A DNA stretch of 64,000 nt from Magnetominusculus dajiuhuensis (GCF_046044395.1 NZ_JBJUSG010000001.1:1-64000), one strand, 5' to 3'; shown: positions 26,547 through 35,546, numbered from the stretch's first letter. A program made the numbers and translations. Notes: generated by a model not told the origin, from the letters alone.

Positions 26547-27452
26547 GTGCTTCAAGGAACAGAAAGACAAGCGTTACAGTTGTCGCTATTCGAGCAACAA
26601 CCGATCAGCAAAAGCAAGATTGTTAATGTTGCTTCAGTCAGGCAGCTAAGCCCCTTTCGCTATCCAGGAGGGAAAACATGGCTTGTTCCCATTGTTCGGG
26701 AGTGGTTGCAACAGCGTGATAAGAAACCGGCAGAGTTGGTAGAGGTTTTCGCAGGGGGTGGCATAATCGGCCTAACCGCAGCGCAGGAACGACTTGCGGA
26801 GCATGTAACCATGATCGAGTTAGACCCTGATGTTGCCTCGGTTTGGCTTACTATTCTTGGTGAGGATGCTGAATGGTTAGCTGAAAAGATACTTGGTTTT
26901 GAATTGACAGTTCTGAACGCGCATGAGGCAATAGAGAAACCTTTCTCAGATACAAAAGAGCGAGCCTTTCAGACGATCCTGAGAAACAGAATCTGTCATG
27001 GCGGCATACTTGCACATGGAAGTGGATTTCTCAAACATGGAGAGAATGGTAAGGGCATTGCATCCAGGTGGTATCCTGAAACCTTGGCGAAACGGATCAG
27101 GTACATCATGACTTTTCGCGATAGAATTACCTTTATCGAAGGCGATGGGTTGTGTCACCTGCGCAACGTTGCAAAGATACCAGATGTTGCCTTTTTTATT
27201 GATCCACCTTACACGGCACCAGGCAAAAGAGCAGGAAAGCGGCTCTATAATTTTTTTGAAATCGACCATGAGGAACTTTTCGATATAGTAAGCACGTTAA
27301 ATGGCGACTTCATGATGACTTATGATGACGCTGGTTCCGTGCGCGAAATGGCAGAAGCGCGAGGATTCTTTGTTTCGCATGTTCTCATGAAAGGAACCCA
27401 CCACAACAAAATGTTTGAATTATTAGTGACTCCCTGTGAGCATATCTTGTAG
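26547..27452 (+). CDS. DNA N6-adenine methyltransferase (D12/Dam class), RM modification subunit
   Basis: Transfers a methyl group from S-adenosylmethionine to adenine in its recognition site. Start placed at GTG 26547 with GGAG five bases upstream (301 residues); an in-frame TTG at 26526 is the alternative. Class-alpha order is seen: FRYPGGKTWL (about residue 37, SAM-binding motif X), VEVFAGGG (about 67, motif I), and DPPYTAPG (about 210, catalytic motif IV). It faces a NotI-family nuclease whose stop lies only 43 bases away, so the two form a type II restriction-modification cassette. The specificity is unknown. The gene text looks less G/C-rich than the housekeeping genes around it, consistent with recent acquisition. 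Confidence 0.9.
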   Translation: MLQGTERQALQLSLFEQQPISKSKIVNVASVRQLSPFRYPGGKTWLVPIVREWLQQRDKKPAELVEVFAGGGIIGLTAAQERLAEHVTMIELDPDVASVWLTILGEDAEWLAEKILGFELTVLNAHEAIEKPFSDTKERAFQTILRNRICHGGILAHGSGFLKHGENGKGIASRWYPETLAKRIRYIMTFRDRITFIEGDGLCHLRNVAKIPDVAFFIDPPYTAPGKRAGKRLYNFFEIDHEELFDIVSTLNGDFMMTYDDAGSVREMAEARGFFVSHVLMKGTHHNKMFELLVTPCEHIL

Positions 27453-27494
27453 CGTTGAGATATCGGGGCTGTTGTTAAGCCTATCATCAAGTTT

Positions 27495-28304
27495 TTATTG
27501 AAGGTGTTGGATGAAATCATCAATGGGGCTGGCCGGTGTTTTTGTAATGCGCAGCAAGGCTGGTTCGAAAGCAGTGTAAATGGTCTTGTGGCGGGTAAAT
27601 ACGAAGCGATTTTCTTCTTTGTTTAATTCCAGACCATATAAAAACCATGCAACATCAGCCTGTTCGGGTGCTACTGCGGGGAGTTCTGGCAGGGTTGCAT
27701 AAAAGGATTTATGCAGGGCCACGGCCTGTTTTTTTCTCCATTCATTAAAAATGCCCCCCTTATAAAGCATTTGAGGGGCAAGTCGCTTTCTTGAAGAAGA
27801 TAGATAATCAGCCCTTGGATAATTGTGGCCATTCCACACCATTTTTGATTGTCCATCGGGGTCTTTCATGTATTGAGCAAAAGGATTTCTGACATTTCCA
27901 GAGATGTAAACCGCTTGCACTTCCAGCGATCCAAAATCAAGGAGCTTTCCCTTCTCGTCATAAGACACAAGGACAACATCTATATTGCCGGCCGATTGTC
28001 CCGTTCCGTCCTTGAGGCGCACTTCGGTAAGGGATGTCCACGAGGTATCAGGCGAAAAGAAGAAGGCGGCAGCATCTTCTGCTATAATCCAGTTTTCGCG
28101 AAACCTAATTGGACATGTTATTGTTGCGCTTCCGTCTTCGACTAATATGGAGCAAACTCCTAAAGGATCAATCGCCTTGTCCTTCGTGCAATTGGGAACC
28201 TTGTTGTTGAAGGGGCAAAGCCTTCCCCTTCGGTAACGTTTTGCTTCATGGCTTTGGTTATCTATTGGAAAGCCAAAAACCTCTGCGAGCGGATTGTCAG
28301 GCAC
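27495..28304 (-). CDS. NotI-family type II restriction endonuclease
   Basis: A 269-residue nuclease related to R.NotI. The start is GTG 28304 (AGGAAGGG seven bases upstream) rather than the TTG at 28349. Four cysteines (about C30 in LCPF, C39 in PNC, C51 in GVCSI, C64 in ITCPI) follow the NotI pattern that holds one structural iron ion. The PD-(D/E)XK site is recognisable as NIDVVLVS (D about 109) and GSLEVQAVY (E about 128, Q about 130), matching the E-x-Q of NotI. It is about 110 residues shorter than R.NotI, so its recognition sequence may differ. The partner here is an adenine methylase. Confidence 0.88.
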   Translation of the reverse strand: MPDNPLAEVFGFPIDNQSHEAKRYRRGRLCPFNNKVPNCTKDKAIDPLGVCSILVEDGSATITCPIRFRENWIIAEDAAAFFFSPDTSWTSLTEVRLKDGTGQSAGNIDVVLVSYDEKGKLLDFGSLEVQAVYISGNVRNPFAQYMKDPDGQSKMVWNGHNYPRADYLSSSRKRLAPQMLYKGGIFNEWRKKQAVALHKSFYATLPELPAVAPEQADVAWFLYGLELNKEENRFVFTRHKTIYTAFEPALLRITKTPASPIDDFIQHLQ

Positions 28305-28493
28305 GCTGATCCCTTCCTTATTCTTTGATTGCTTATTATAGCACACCAACCCCCTAAATAATTCAAACCGCCCACTACTTATCCCAACCCCGCGCTTGCT
28401 TTTACGTGCGGTTTATTTCATAATATGGCATTGAGCAACATTGAGCCAGTATATTCTTAATGATACAACTAAAATTCAGGAGGATGGTTGAAC

Positions 28494-30119
28494 ATGGAAA
28501 GGTTGAAGAAACTTGAAGGATTCTCAGGCCGTAAGGGTCCGTTGCTTTTTATTATAATGGATGGAGTTGGGCTTGGAAAAGACGACGACACTAACGCGGT
28601 TTATCTGGCAAAGACCCCCGTGTTGGATAAACTCTTTAAAAGCGAACTCTTTACATCAATCGCGGCACACGGCGAGGCTGTGGGGCTTCCAAGCGATGAG
28701 GACATGGGTAACAGCGAGGTCGGGCACAATGCCTTTGGTGCCGGACGCGTGTTCGCCCAGGGGGCAAAGCGAGTGAACGAGGACTTTGCAACAGGTGCGG
28801 TCTTTAACGGCAGGCTCTGGAAAAAAATCGTAGAACGCGCCAAAGACGGTTGCGCTGTGCATTTCAGCGGACTTCTCTCTGACGCGAATGTCCATTCAAA
28901 CATTAACCACCTCTACGCCATGCTGAATAAACTTGCCGAGAGCGGCGTGAAAACGGCGCGCGTGCACCCGTTACTTGATGGCAGGGATGTCGGCCCGCGT
29001 ACCGCCCTTGAATATGTCGTCCCCCTTGAGCAGCTCTTAAAGAAAATCAGAGACGAAAAGGGCTATGACTACTGTATCGCCTCAGGCGGTGGCAGGATGA
29101 ACGTTACTATGGACAGATACGAGGCCGACTGGAGTATCGTCAAGCGCGGCTGGGATGCCCATGTCAACGGCATAGGCAGGCCGTTTCGCTCGTGTGAGGA
29201 GGCAATTGAGGCCTTTTATAAGGAAGACCTCGATGACCAGAACATGGGGGCATTTGTCATTGTTGACGAGACCGGGCAGCCCGTCGGTAAAATGGAATCC
29301 GGCGATTCGTTTATATTTTGCAATTTCAGGGGCGACAGGGCAATTGAGATCTCCCTTGCCTTTGACAGCGGCCCTGAATTCACCAAAATAGACAGAGGCC
29401 GCATCCCTAATGTCTTCTACGCCGGAATGATGGAGTATGACTCTGAGGCCAAAATCCCTAAGAACTTCCTCGTTGAGCCACCGCAGATTTCAGAGACCGT
29501 CGGCGAGTACCTTGCCCATGAGAAAATCTCTATGTTTGCCATCTCCGAGACTCAGAAATTCGGGCACGTCACATACTTCTGGAACGGCAACCGCTCCGGC
29601 TACATAGACAAGGACCTGGAGCTCTATGTCGAGATACCATCGGACAAACTCACCTTCGACAAGGCGCCGAAGATGAAGGCATACGAGATAACAGAAAAAA
29701 CCATAGAGATGCTGAAGTCGGGGAAATATAAATTTGGCCGCCTGAACTTCGCAAACGGCGACATGGTTGGCCACACAGGCGTCATGGAGGCCGCCATAAC
29801 GGCCGTAGAGACAGTGGATGAGTGCGTGGGCAAACTACTAAAAGTAGTAGAGGCACTTGATGGCATTGTCGTAGTAACCGCAGACCACGGCAACTCAGAC
29901 GAGATGTATGTCATGAAAAAAGGCAAAAAAGTCCCCAAGACGTCACATACCCTGAACCGTGTGCCGTTTATAATCGTAGACTCCGGGTATAAAGGGGAAT
30001 ACAAAATGGCTGAGCATGAAAGCCGCGGATTAAGCAATGCCGCCGCTACCATTTGTAATCTGCTGGGTTACGATAAACCAGAGAACTATGACCCATCGCT
30101 GATAAAATTTGGTTCATAA
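28494..30119 (+). CDS. gpmI: 2,3-bisphosphoglycerate-independent phosphoglycerate mutase
   Basis: Interconverts 3- and 2-phosphoglycerate with two Mn ions and a phosphoserine intermediate. Start at ATG 28494 (AGGAGG ten bases upstream). The N-terminal metal site is LLFIIMDGVGLG, the catalytic serine lies in MGNSEVGHNAFGAGR (about residue 74), and the C-terminal metal ligands are in VVTADHGNSDEMY. At 541 residues it is slightly longer than the usual 510. It stands alone; upstream is the restriction nuclease reading the other way. Confidence 0.96.
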   Translation: MERLKKLEGFSGRKGPLLFIIMDGVGLGKDDDTNAVYLAKTPVLDKLFKSELFTSIAAHGEAVGLPSDEDMGNSEVGHNAFGAGRVFAQGAKRVNEDFATGAVFNGRLWKKIVERAKDGCAVHFSGLLSDANVHSNINHLYAMLNKLAESGVKTARVHPLLDGRDVGPRTALEYVVPLEQLLKKIRDEKGYDYCIASGGGRMNVTMDRYEADWSIVKRGWDAHVNGIGRPFRSCEEAIEAFYKEDLDDQNMGAFVIVDETGQPVGKMESGDSFIFCNFRGDRAIEISLAFDSGPEFTKIDRGRIPNVFYAGMMEYDSEAKIPKNFLVEPPQISETVGEYLAHEKISMFAISETQKFGHVTYFWNGNRSGYIDKDLELYVEIPSDKLTFDKAPKMKAYEITEKTIEMLKSGKYKFGRLNFANGDMVGHTGVMEAAITAVETVDECVGKLLKVVEALDGIVVVTADHGNSDEMYVMKKGKKVPKTSHTLNRVPFIIVDSGYKGEYKMAEHESRGLSNAAATICNLLGYDKPENYDPSLIKFGS

Positions 30120-30208
30120 GACAAGAGGGTAATCGCAATCTGACTTGTAATCTGGTTCCGATTGTGGCGCCAGGTTACGGGTCGGGTTAGATAATGCCAA
30201 AAAAAATC

Positions 30209-30237
30209 TTGACATTCTTTTATTTTTTTGCTTTAAT
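30209..30237 (+). promoter_or_regulatory. Sigma-70 promoter of the NHL-repeat protein gene
   Basis: TTGACA (30209-30214), 17-base spacer, TTTAAT (30232-30237). The leader to ATG 30411 would be about 165 bases, unusually long, and holds a small hairpin (AAAGGC/GCCTTT, near 30366-30384) and repeated ACCACG words. No known riboswitch class was recognised in it. Confidence 0.65.
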
Positions 30238-30410
30238 TGGGGAAGTCATTTTGCTTTAATTAAAGAAACCAAGGACAAATACGCTTGGGCAGTTTATTGT
30301 TAATCGTTCGTGGTTACACCACATATACCACGGCTGCACCACGTTTTATACTGCGGCTGATTGCACAAAGGCTGTTTCGGCCTTTATCATAACAGATGGG
30401 AGGACATTCT

Positions 30411-32111
30411 ATGAGAAGTATTTCTGCGTTTTTTGAATCATTCAAATCAAGTTCGTTCACTCCTCGGGGTAAAGCTATACTAACCTATACTATACTATTC
30501 CTGCTTTTAAGTATTTTAACGTCAACCGCGGCAGTAGCTGAAACTTATTCTTTTGTTACAAAATGGGGCAGTACTGGTACAGGGGATGGCCAGTTTACTC
30601 AACCTACCGGCATAGCAGTTGATAGAGGAGCGTATGTTTATGTTGTAGATTACAGTAATAACCGGGTCGAGAAATTTACAAGCACCGGGACTTTTGTTAC
30701 AAAATGGGGCAGTAGTGGTACGGGGGACGGCCAGTTTAGTGGTCCTTTTGCTATAGCAGCAGACAACAGCAGCGGGTATATTTATGTTGCCGATACTGGT
30801 AATAGCCGGGTCGAGAAATTTACAAGCACCGGGACTTTTGTTGCGAAATGGGGCAGCTATGGTACAGGGGACGGCCAGTTCAGTTTCCCTGTAGCTATAG
30901 CGGTAGACAGCAGCGGGTATGTTTATGTTGTCGACGTTAGTAATAGCCGGGTCGAGAAATTTACAAGCACCGGGACTTTTGTTACAAAATGGGGCAGTAG
31001 TGGTACAGGGGACGGCCAGTTTAAGGGACCTTATGGTATAGCAGTAGACAGCAGCGGGTATGTTTATGTTCTTGATGCTGGGAATAACCGGGTCGAGAAA
31101 TTTACAAGCACCGGGACTTTTGTTGCGAAATGGGGCAGTAGTGGTACAGGGGACGGCCAGTTTACTGACCCTTGGGGTATAGCGGTAGACGGCAGCGGGT
31201 ATGTTTATGTTGTCGATAATAATATGGCCCGAATCGAGAAATTTACAAGCGCAGGGACTTTTGTTACGAAATGGGGTAGTAGTGGTACAGGGGACGGCCA
31301 GTTTGAGGACCCTTATGGTATAGCAGTAGACAGCAGCGGGTATGTTTATGTTGCCGATTACCATATTAACCGAGTCCAAAAATTCCAATCTTCTAATGTC
31401 TCCAGCGCCTACAGCTTAACCGTAACCACAACGGGCACGGGTTCTGGCACGGTAACACCGTCAAGCGGTACTCTCACATGGAGTGGCAGCACTGGTACGG
31501 CGTCGTACACATCAGGCACATCGGTAGTGCTTACGGCGGCGGCCGCTTCTGGCTCTACCTTTTCAAGTTGGAGCGGGTGTGATTCGACAAGCGGAGCTAC
31601 TTGTACCGTTGCGATGTCGGCGAATAAGTCTGTAACGGCGACATTTGCATCGTCAGGGTCATCGGACTATACACTTGCCTCTGCGGAAATTAATGTAATC
31701 TATAATCAATATGCCTCGTTCTTTGGAACAAAATCTGGAGGTGTGACAACAGGAACTGACACAAGCGGCATATACTATGTCCAATGGTTTACCAATGGCG
31801 CTGCCCTTGTAGCATGGACAGATGGATATATGTATACTTTCTATGCAAATACATGGTACGCTTTAGGGGTAAAATGGAAAACAACAGACAGCGACTTAGA
31901 TAAGGCAACCTCTGAAATAAATGTACTCTATAATCAATATATTTCATTTTTTGGGACAAAGTCTGGAGGCATAGTTACGGGAACATCAGGCTCAGCCACA
32001 TACTACGTCCAGGGGTTTACCAATGGCGCCGCCCTTGTAGCATGGACAGATGGATATATGTATACTTACTATTATAATACATGGTACGCTTTAGGGGTAA
32101 GCTGGAAATAA
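30411..32111 (+). CDS. Secreted NHL-repeat beta-propeller protein with InlB-type repeat and duplicated C-terminal domain
   Basis: A 566-residue exported protein. Start at ATG 30411 with GGGAGGA upstream; a signal peptide ends near AAVAETYSF. Six NHL blades of about 46-47 residues follow (each with a variant of KWGSSGTGDGQF, IAVDSSGYVYV, NRVEKFTSTGTF), predicting a six-bladed propeller. Next is one divergent InlB-type (Bacterial repeat 2) module of about 80 residues (GSGTVTPSSG ... CTVAMSANKSVTATF). Last are two tandem copies of a domain of about 65 residues (SAEINVIYNQY, FFGTKSGG, YYVQ, FTNGAALVAWTDGYMYT, TWYALGV) ending at the stop. The blades are also near-identical at DNA level. Probably a cell-surface or released adhesive/binding protein; the ligand is unknown. 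Confidence 0.85.
   Translation: MRSISAFFESFKSSSFTPRGKAILTYTILFLLLSILTSTAAVAETYSFVTKWGSTGTGDGQFTQPTGIAVDRGAYVYVVDYSNNRVEKFTSTGTFVTKWGSSGTGDGQFSGPFAIAADNSSGYIYVADTGNSRVEKFTSTGTFVAKWGSYGTGDGQFSFPVAIAVDSSGYVYVVDVSNSRVEKFTSTGTFVTKWGSSGTGDGQFKGPYGIAVDSSGYVYVLDAGNNRVEKFTSTGTFVAKWGSSGTGDGQFTDPWGIAVDGSGYVYVVDNNMARIEKFTSAGTFVTKWGSSGTGDGQFEDPYGIAVDSSGYVYVADYHINRVQKFQSSNVSSAYSLTVTTTGTGSGTVTPSSGTLTWSGSTGTASYTSGTSVVLTAAAASGSTFSSWSGCDSTSGATCTVAMSANKSVTATFASSGSSDYTLASAEINVIYNQYASFFGTKSGGVTTGTDTSGIYYVQWFTNGAALVAWTDGYMYTFYANTWYALGVKWKTTDSDLDKATSEINVLYNQYISFFGTKSGGIVTGTSGSATYYVQGFTNGAALVAWTDGYMYTYYYNTWYALGVSWK
30560..31385 (+). repeat. Tandem coding repeats (NHL blades, about 138-141 bp units)
   Basis: Six consecutive units of about 138-141 bases encode the propeller blades and share long identical stretches (for example CGGGTCGAGAAATTTACAAG and GGTACAGGGGACGGCCAGTT). 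The high DNA identity points to recent unequal-crossover expansion or homogenisation, so copy number may vary. Confidence 0.85.
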
Positions 32112-32131
32112 GTAAAGTTACCGAACCGGTG

Positions 32132-32240
32132 GGCCGGAGTACCGAAGCCGCCAACGGGCGGCAGATGGAATTCAACTGATAGAACATGTGCGAGAATACG
32201 GGGTGAAGGGGGGGTTACCCCCCCTTCGTCGTTAATCCTT
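32132..32240 (+). repeat. Intergenic hairpin element, copy C (full length)
   Basis: Contains both hairpins (GCCGCC-AACG-GGCGGC, then the GAAGGGGGGG/CCCCCCCTTC stem) and the tail GTCGTTAATCCTT, in the same order as copies B and D. It sits between the convergent NHL-protein gene and purE. Confidence 0.9.
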
Positions 32241-32744
32241 TCAAATACTGGTCGTTTGAATGGCCTCTGACTTTTCAAGTAGCTTTACCCTCGTCCTTTC
32301 CCTTTTTTCATCGAGGGCAGTTTTTATCTCTGTGTACTTAATGGAGAGAATTGAGCAGGCCAGATATGCGGCGTTTGCCGCGCCGTTTATGGCCACTGTG
32401 GCAACAGGTATCCCGGTGGGCATTTGCACGGTTGAGTACAGGGCGTCAACACCGTTTAACTCTCCTGATTTAAGGGGTACGCCGATGACGGGAAGCGTTG
32501 TACAGGCAGCAATGGCACCGGCCAGATGGGCGGCCATCCCGGCACCGGCGATGATTACCTCTATGCCTCGCTGCCTTGCGCTCCGCGCATACGCCGCCGT
32601 CTCTTGGGGAGTCCTGTGAGCCGAACTTATCCTCATCTCATAACCTACGCCCATTTCCTTTAATACCTCAGCGGTTTTTTTCATTATGGGTAGATCGCTC
32701 TCACTTCCCATCACAATGCCGACAAGGGACTTTTTATCTTTCAT
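32241..32744 (-). CDS. purE: N5-carboxyaminoimidazole ribonucleotide mutase
   Basis: Moves the carboxyl group of N5-CAIR to give CAIR in purine synthesis (class I PurE). The 167 residues hold GIVMGSESDLPIMKKTAEVLKEMGVGYEMRISSAHRTPQ, with the conserved Ser-Asp and Ala-His-Arg motifs, and AGAGMAAHLAGAIAACTTLPVIGVP. The usual purK partner is not in the window. A two-domain signalling gene lies 15 bases upstream on the same strand, so purE may share its transcript. Confidence 0.95.
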   Translation of the reverse strand: MKDKKSLVGIVMGSESDLPIMKKTAEVLKEMGVGYEMRISSAHRTPQETAAYARSARQRGIEVIIAGAGMAAHLAGAIAACTTLPVIGVPLKSGELNGVDALYSTVQMPTGIPVATVAINGAANAAYLACSILSIKYTEIKTALDEKRERTRVKLLEKSEAIQTTSI

Positions 32745-32759
32745 CTTAGTATCTCCACG

Positions 32760-34046
32760 TTATGATTTATTATGCTTTCTGATCTTATGCTCATACATCA
32801 ACCGGTCTGCCGCGGCCATCAGGGCGTCTATTGTCAAATCACTCTCCGGACTATAGAGCACAAAGCCTATGCTCAGGGATATTTTGTATGGACAGTCCTG
32901 CCGCTCGTTGTATATTGCCGCGGTACTAGCCAACCTCTCTGTAACCACATCCTCTGTTACGCCAAAAACGTCTGTAATTAACACAACGAACTCATCGCCG
33001 CCTATACGGCCTATTATGTCGGATTCCCTGAATGTCTCCTTTAGGATAGACGCGGTATCCACTATCGCGCGGTCTCCGGTGGGATGGCCAAGGGTGTCGT
33101 TGATGCGCTTGAGGCCGTCCACATCTATGAAGACCATGGCTATCTTTCTGTTAAACCTCTTCGCGCGTTTAAGCTGGTGCTCGGCGAGCATGTAAAATCC
33201 ACGGCGATTGTTAAGCTCGGTCATGCTGTCGGTAAGCATCATGTGCCTGAGTTTATCTTCCAGCTCCTTTCTTTTTGTCTGGTCCTGAAACGTGACCGCG
33301 GTGCCCAATATACTGCCTTGCTCATCCTTAATCGCTGCTGTGGTCATGCTTACCGGTACGGCCCTGCCGGTATTTGCTATCAGTAAGAAGTCTGTTAAAC
33401 TAACGGTGGTGTCTCCTGCCATGGCGACGATAAGGGGATTGAAGGCGTCGTCAGATAAGTCCTCAGAGGTTTCATCTTTAAGTGTTATCAGTTCCCCTAT
33501 TGGCAACCCTATGGCCGCGTCTTCTTTGAGGCCGATCAGTCTTACCGCCGCCTTATTAATAAACGTGACATGCCCGTCGGCGTTCGTGGTGATTACGCCG
33601 TCGCCTATGCTCATCAGGGTGGTGGAAAACCACTTTTGGCTGTCACTGAGTTGACGCTGCATCTTATCCTTGTAAAGAGCCATTTCTATCGTCGTATAGA
33701 GTTCCCTATCCCGAAACGGTTTAATAAGATAGCCGAAGGGTTCTGTTATCTTTGCCCTTTCCAATATGAATTCGTCTGAGTACGAGGTCAGAAAGATAAC
33801 GGGCGTGCCCATGGCAGAATGAATCAGCGTGGCCGCCTCAATGCCGTCCATAGCGCCGTCGAGCACTACATCCATCAGCACAACATCCGCCTTGTCGGTT
33901 TGAGCGCGTCTTATCGCCTCCCCGGCGGTTGAGGATATTGAGGTAACAGTATAGCCGAAATCCATAAGGGTTCGCTTGATGTCCATAGCGATAACCCCCT
34001 CGTCCTCGACTATCATTACGCGCGCCTTTTTTGTCTTATGTGCCAT
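32760..34046 (-). CDS. Receiver-PAS-GGDEF diguanylate cyclase response regulator
   Basis: A 428-residue regulator that should make cyclic di-GMP when phosphorylated. Residues about 8-125 are a receiver domain (MIVEDEGVIAMDIK, phosphoacceptor Asp in VVLMDVVLD, Lys in YLIKPF). About 135-255 is a PAS domain (STTLMSIGDGVITTNADGHVTFINKAA). The C-terminal GGDEF domain has an intact active site RIGGDEFV and an inhibitory I-site RESD five residues before it, so product feedback is expected. No DNA-binding domain. It follows the kinase/cNMP gene by six bases and the divergent neighbour is a PilZ protein, a candidate receptor for its product. Confidence 0.93.
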   Translation of the reverse strand: MAHKTKKARVMIVEDEGVIAMDIKRTLMDFGYTVTSISSTAGEAIRRAQTDKADVVLMDVVLDGAMDGIEAATLIHSAMGTPVIFLTSYSDEFILERAKITEPFGYLIKPFRDRELYTTIEMALYKDKMQRQLSDSQKWFSTTLMSIGDGVITTNADGHVTFINKAAVRLIGLKEDAAIGLPIGELITLKDETSEDLSDDAFNPLIVAMAGDTTVSLTDFLLIANTGRAVPVSMTTAAIKDEQGSILGTAVTFQDQTKRKELEDKLRHMMLTDSMTELNNRRGFYMLAEHQLKRAKRFNRKIAMVFIDVDGLKRINDTLGHPTGDRAIVDTASILKETFRESDIIGRIGGDEFVVLITDVFGVTEDVVTERLASTAAIYNERQDCPYKISLSIGFVLYSPESDLTIDALMAAADRLMYEHKIRKHNKS

Positions 34047-34052
34047 ATTTGC

Positions 34053-35366
34053 CTAAAGGGTACGGTATTTTGCAAGCTCTTCGCTTGTTTTTGATAGCCT
34101 GCCGATTAGGGTCCTTAAAAATACCTTATTGAAACGCAACTGGCAGTGGACGGTCATCTTCTCTATGAGTGTGCCGCTTACTTTTATCAGCGCCACGGGG
34201 GTCAGCGATACAATATCGGCGGTACGCTGTGTCTTTGCGAGGTATCCCATTTCGCCGAAGCAATCTCCGGCCTTTAAGGCGACAATCGCCTTTTCGCCTT
34301 TTTTCACCAGCACATCGCCTGATATTATCACATAAAAGGATTCGTCAATGTCGCCTTCGGTTATTATCTGCTCGCCCACGCCGTACAGTTCCCATGCCCC
34401 GGCGCGTATTACCTCGGTGAGTTCGGAGTCGAAGAATCCCTTGAAGAAGTTCAGCTTTTTCATCTGCTCAAACTTTGCCTGTTCCTTTATATCAACCACA
34501 GGGCGTTTAAGATTTCTGTAAACCTTGCTGAGGTCGGCGGCAAAGTCCAGCCCACGGGGATAACGGCTTCGCGGGTCTTTTGTCATTGCCTTTTTGACGA
34601 TTTGCTCCAGCTCCTCCGGGATGTCCCTGTTGTAATGGCACATAGGCGGGGGCGTCTCGTTTACGATTTTAAAGACGAGGCTTGATACGTTTTCGGAGTC
34701 AAACGGCACTACATGCGCCAGTAATTCGTACATTACTGAGCCGAGTGAAAACAGGTCTGTCTGGCTGGTAATCTCCTCCTCTTTGACCTGCTCCGGTGAC
34801 ATGTACTTTGGTGAACCGATGATTCCCACGATTTGCGTCACTTCGGCGCTGATTATCTGGGCAATGCTGAAATCCCCTATTTTTACGTCCATATCGGGAG
34901 TCAGCATTATGTTGCTTGGCTTTATATCGCGGTGCACAACGCCCATGCTGTGGGCATAGTCGAGGGCCTTGCAGCACTTGAATATTATATCTATGACTTT
35001 CTCTATGGGGAAAACTTCCTGTTTCTTATTAAAATCTTTAAGGGTCTTTGCCCCTTTGACGTATTCCATGACGAGATAGCAGTACCTGCCCTCGATACCC
35101 GCGTCGTGGACGTGAATAATATTGGGGTGGTCAAGCATTGCGGCGATGCGGGCCTCGTTGAAGAAAAGTCTGCGCCGCCGTGAGGCTGAGTCCTTGTCGT
35201 TGTCGCTGTCTGTGTCGGTAATTTTAATGGCCACTTCGCGGTTGATAAACGGGTCATAGCCGCGATACACCACCGCCATGCCACCGCGGCCTAGCTCCTC
35301 TTTTATGTCATACTTTCCTACTCGCTGAATGTCAAGTCTATGCACTGTTTTTTTCTCCGCACACAC
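34053..35366 (-). CDS. Ser/Thr protein kinase with C-terminal cyclic-nucleotide-binding domain
   Basis: A soluble 437-residue Hanks-type kinase. Kinase part (about residues 15-280): glycine loop ELGRGGMAVVYRG, Lys in VAIKIT, catalytic loop VVHRDIKPSNIML and activation end GSPKYMSPEQ. The metal-binding DFG motif reads DFS (IGDFSIAQI), which is unusual. Residues about 310-430 form a cNMP/Crp-type sensor (GEQIITEGDIDESFYVIISGDV, FGEMGYLAKTQRTA, keeping the Glu and Arg that bind a cyclic nucleotide phosphate and ribose). It has no membrane anchor or PASTA repeats. Likely co-transcribed with the GGDEF regulator six bases downstream. Confidence 0.9.
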   Translation of the reverse strand: MCAEKKTVHRLDIQRVGKYDIKEELGRGGMAVVYRGYDPFINREVAIKITDTDSDNDKDSASRRRRLFFNEARIAAMLDHPNIIHVHDAGIEGRYCYLVMEYVKGAKTLKDFNKKQEVFPIEKVIDIIFKCCKALDYAHSMGVVHRDIKPSNIMLTPDMDVKIGDFSIAQIISAEVTQIVGIIGSPKYMSPEQVKEEEITSQTDLFSLGSVMYELLAHVVPFDSENVSSLVFKIVNETPPPMCHYNRDIPEELEQIVKKAMTKDPRSRYPRGLDFAADLSKVYRNLKRPVVDIKEQAKFEQMKKLNFFKGFFDSELTEVIRAGAWELYGVGEQIITEGDIDESFYVIISGDVLVKKGEKAIVALKAGDCFGEMGYLAKTQRTADIVSLTPVALIKVSGTLIEKMTVHCQLRFNKVFLRTLIGRLSKTSEELAKYRTL

Positions 35367-35461
35367 TTTAACATAACAAAGTTTCGGGGGCTTTTACAAG
35401 ATGCCGCCTGCCGCGCTCCCCATAGTACATGTGGGTTGTCTTGACCTTCGATTTATTTTTG

Positions 35462-35491
35462 TTGACATCTTATACACTGTTGATTTAATAT
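35462..35491 (+). promoter_or_regulatory. Sigma-70 promoter of the PilZ-HDOD gene
   Basis: TTGACA (35462-35467), 17- or 18-base spacer, TTAATA or TAATAT (35485-35491). About 50 bases of leader follow, with GGAGGTGGAG before ATG 35547. Confidence 0.6.
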
Positions 35492-35546
35492 ACATAGTAG
35501 AGTAGAGGGTAACGGCAGCAGATTTTAGGATGGAGGTGGAGCAGAT

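Noticed and set aside
30238..30410. Cyclic-di-GMP (GEMM) riboswitch in the long leader of the NHL gene
   Set aside because: A short hairpin and GCACAAAGG-like words are present, but the conserved GEMM core could not be found.
30522..31388. 288-residue minus-strand open frame
   Set aside because: Antisense shadow of the NHL repeats; it is repetitive only because the sense gene is, and has no independent start signal or homology.
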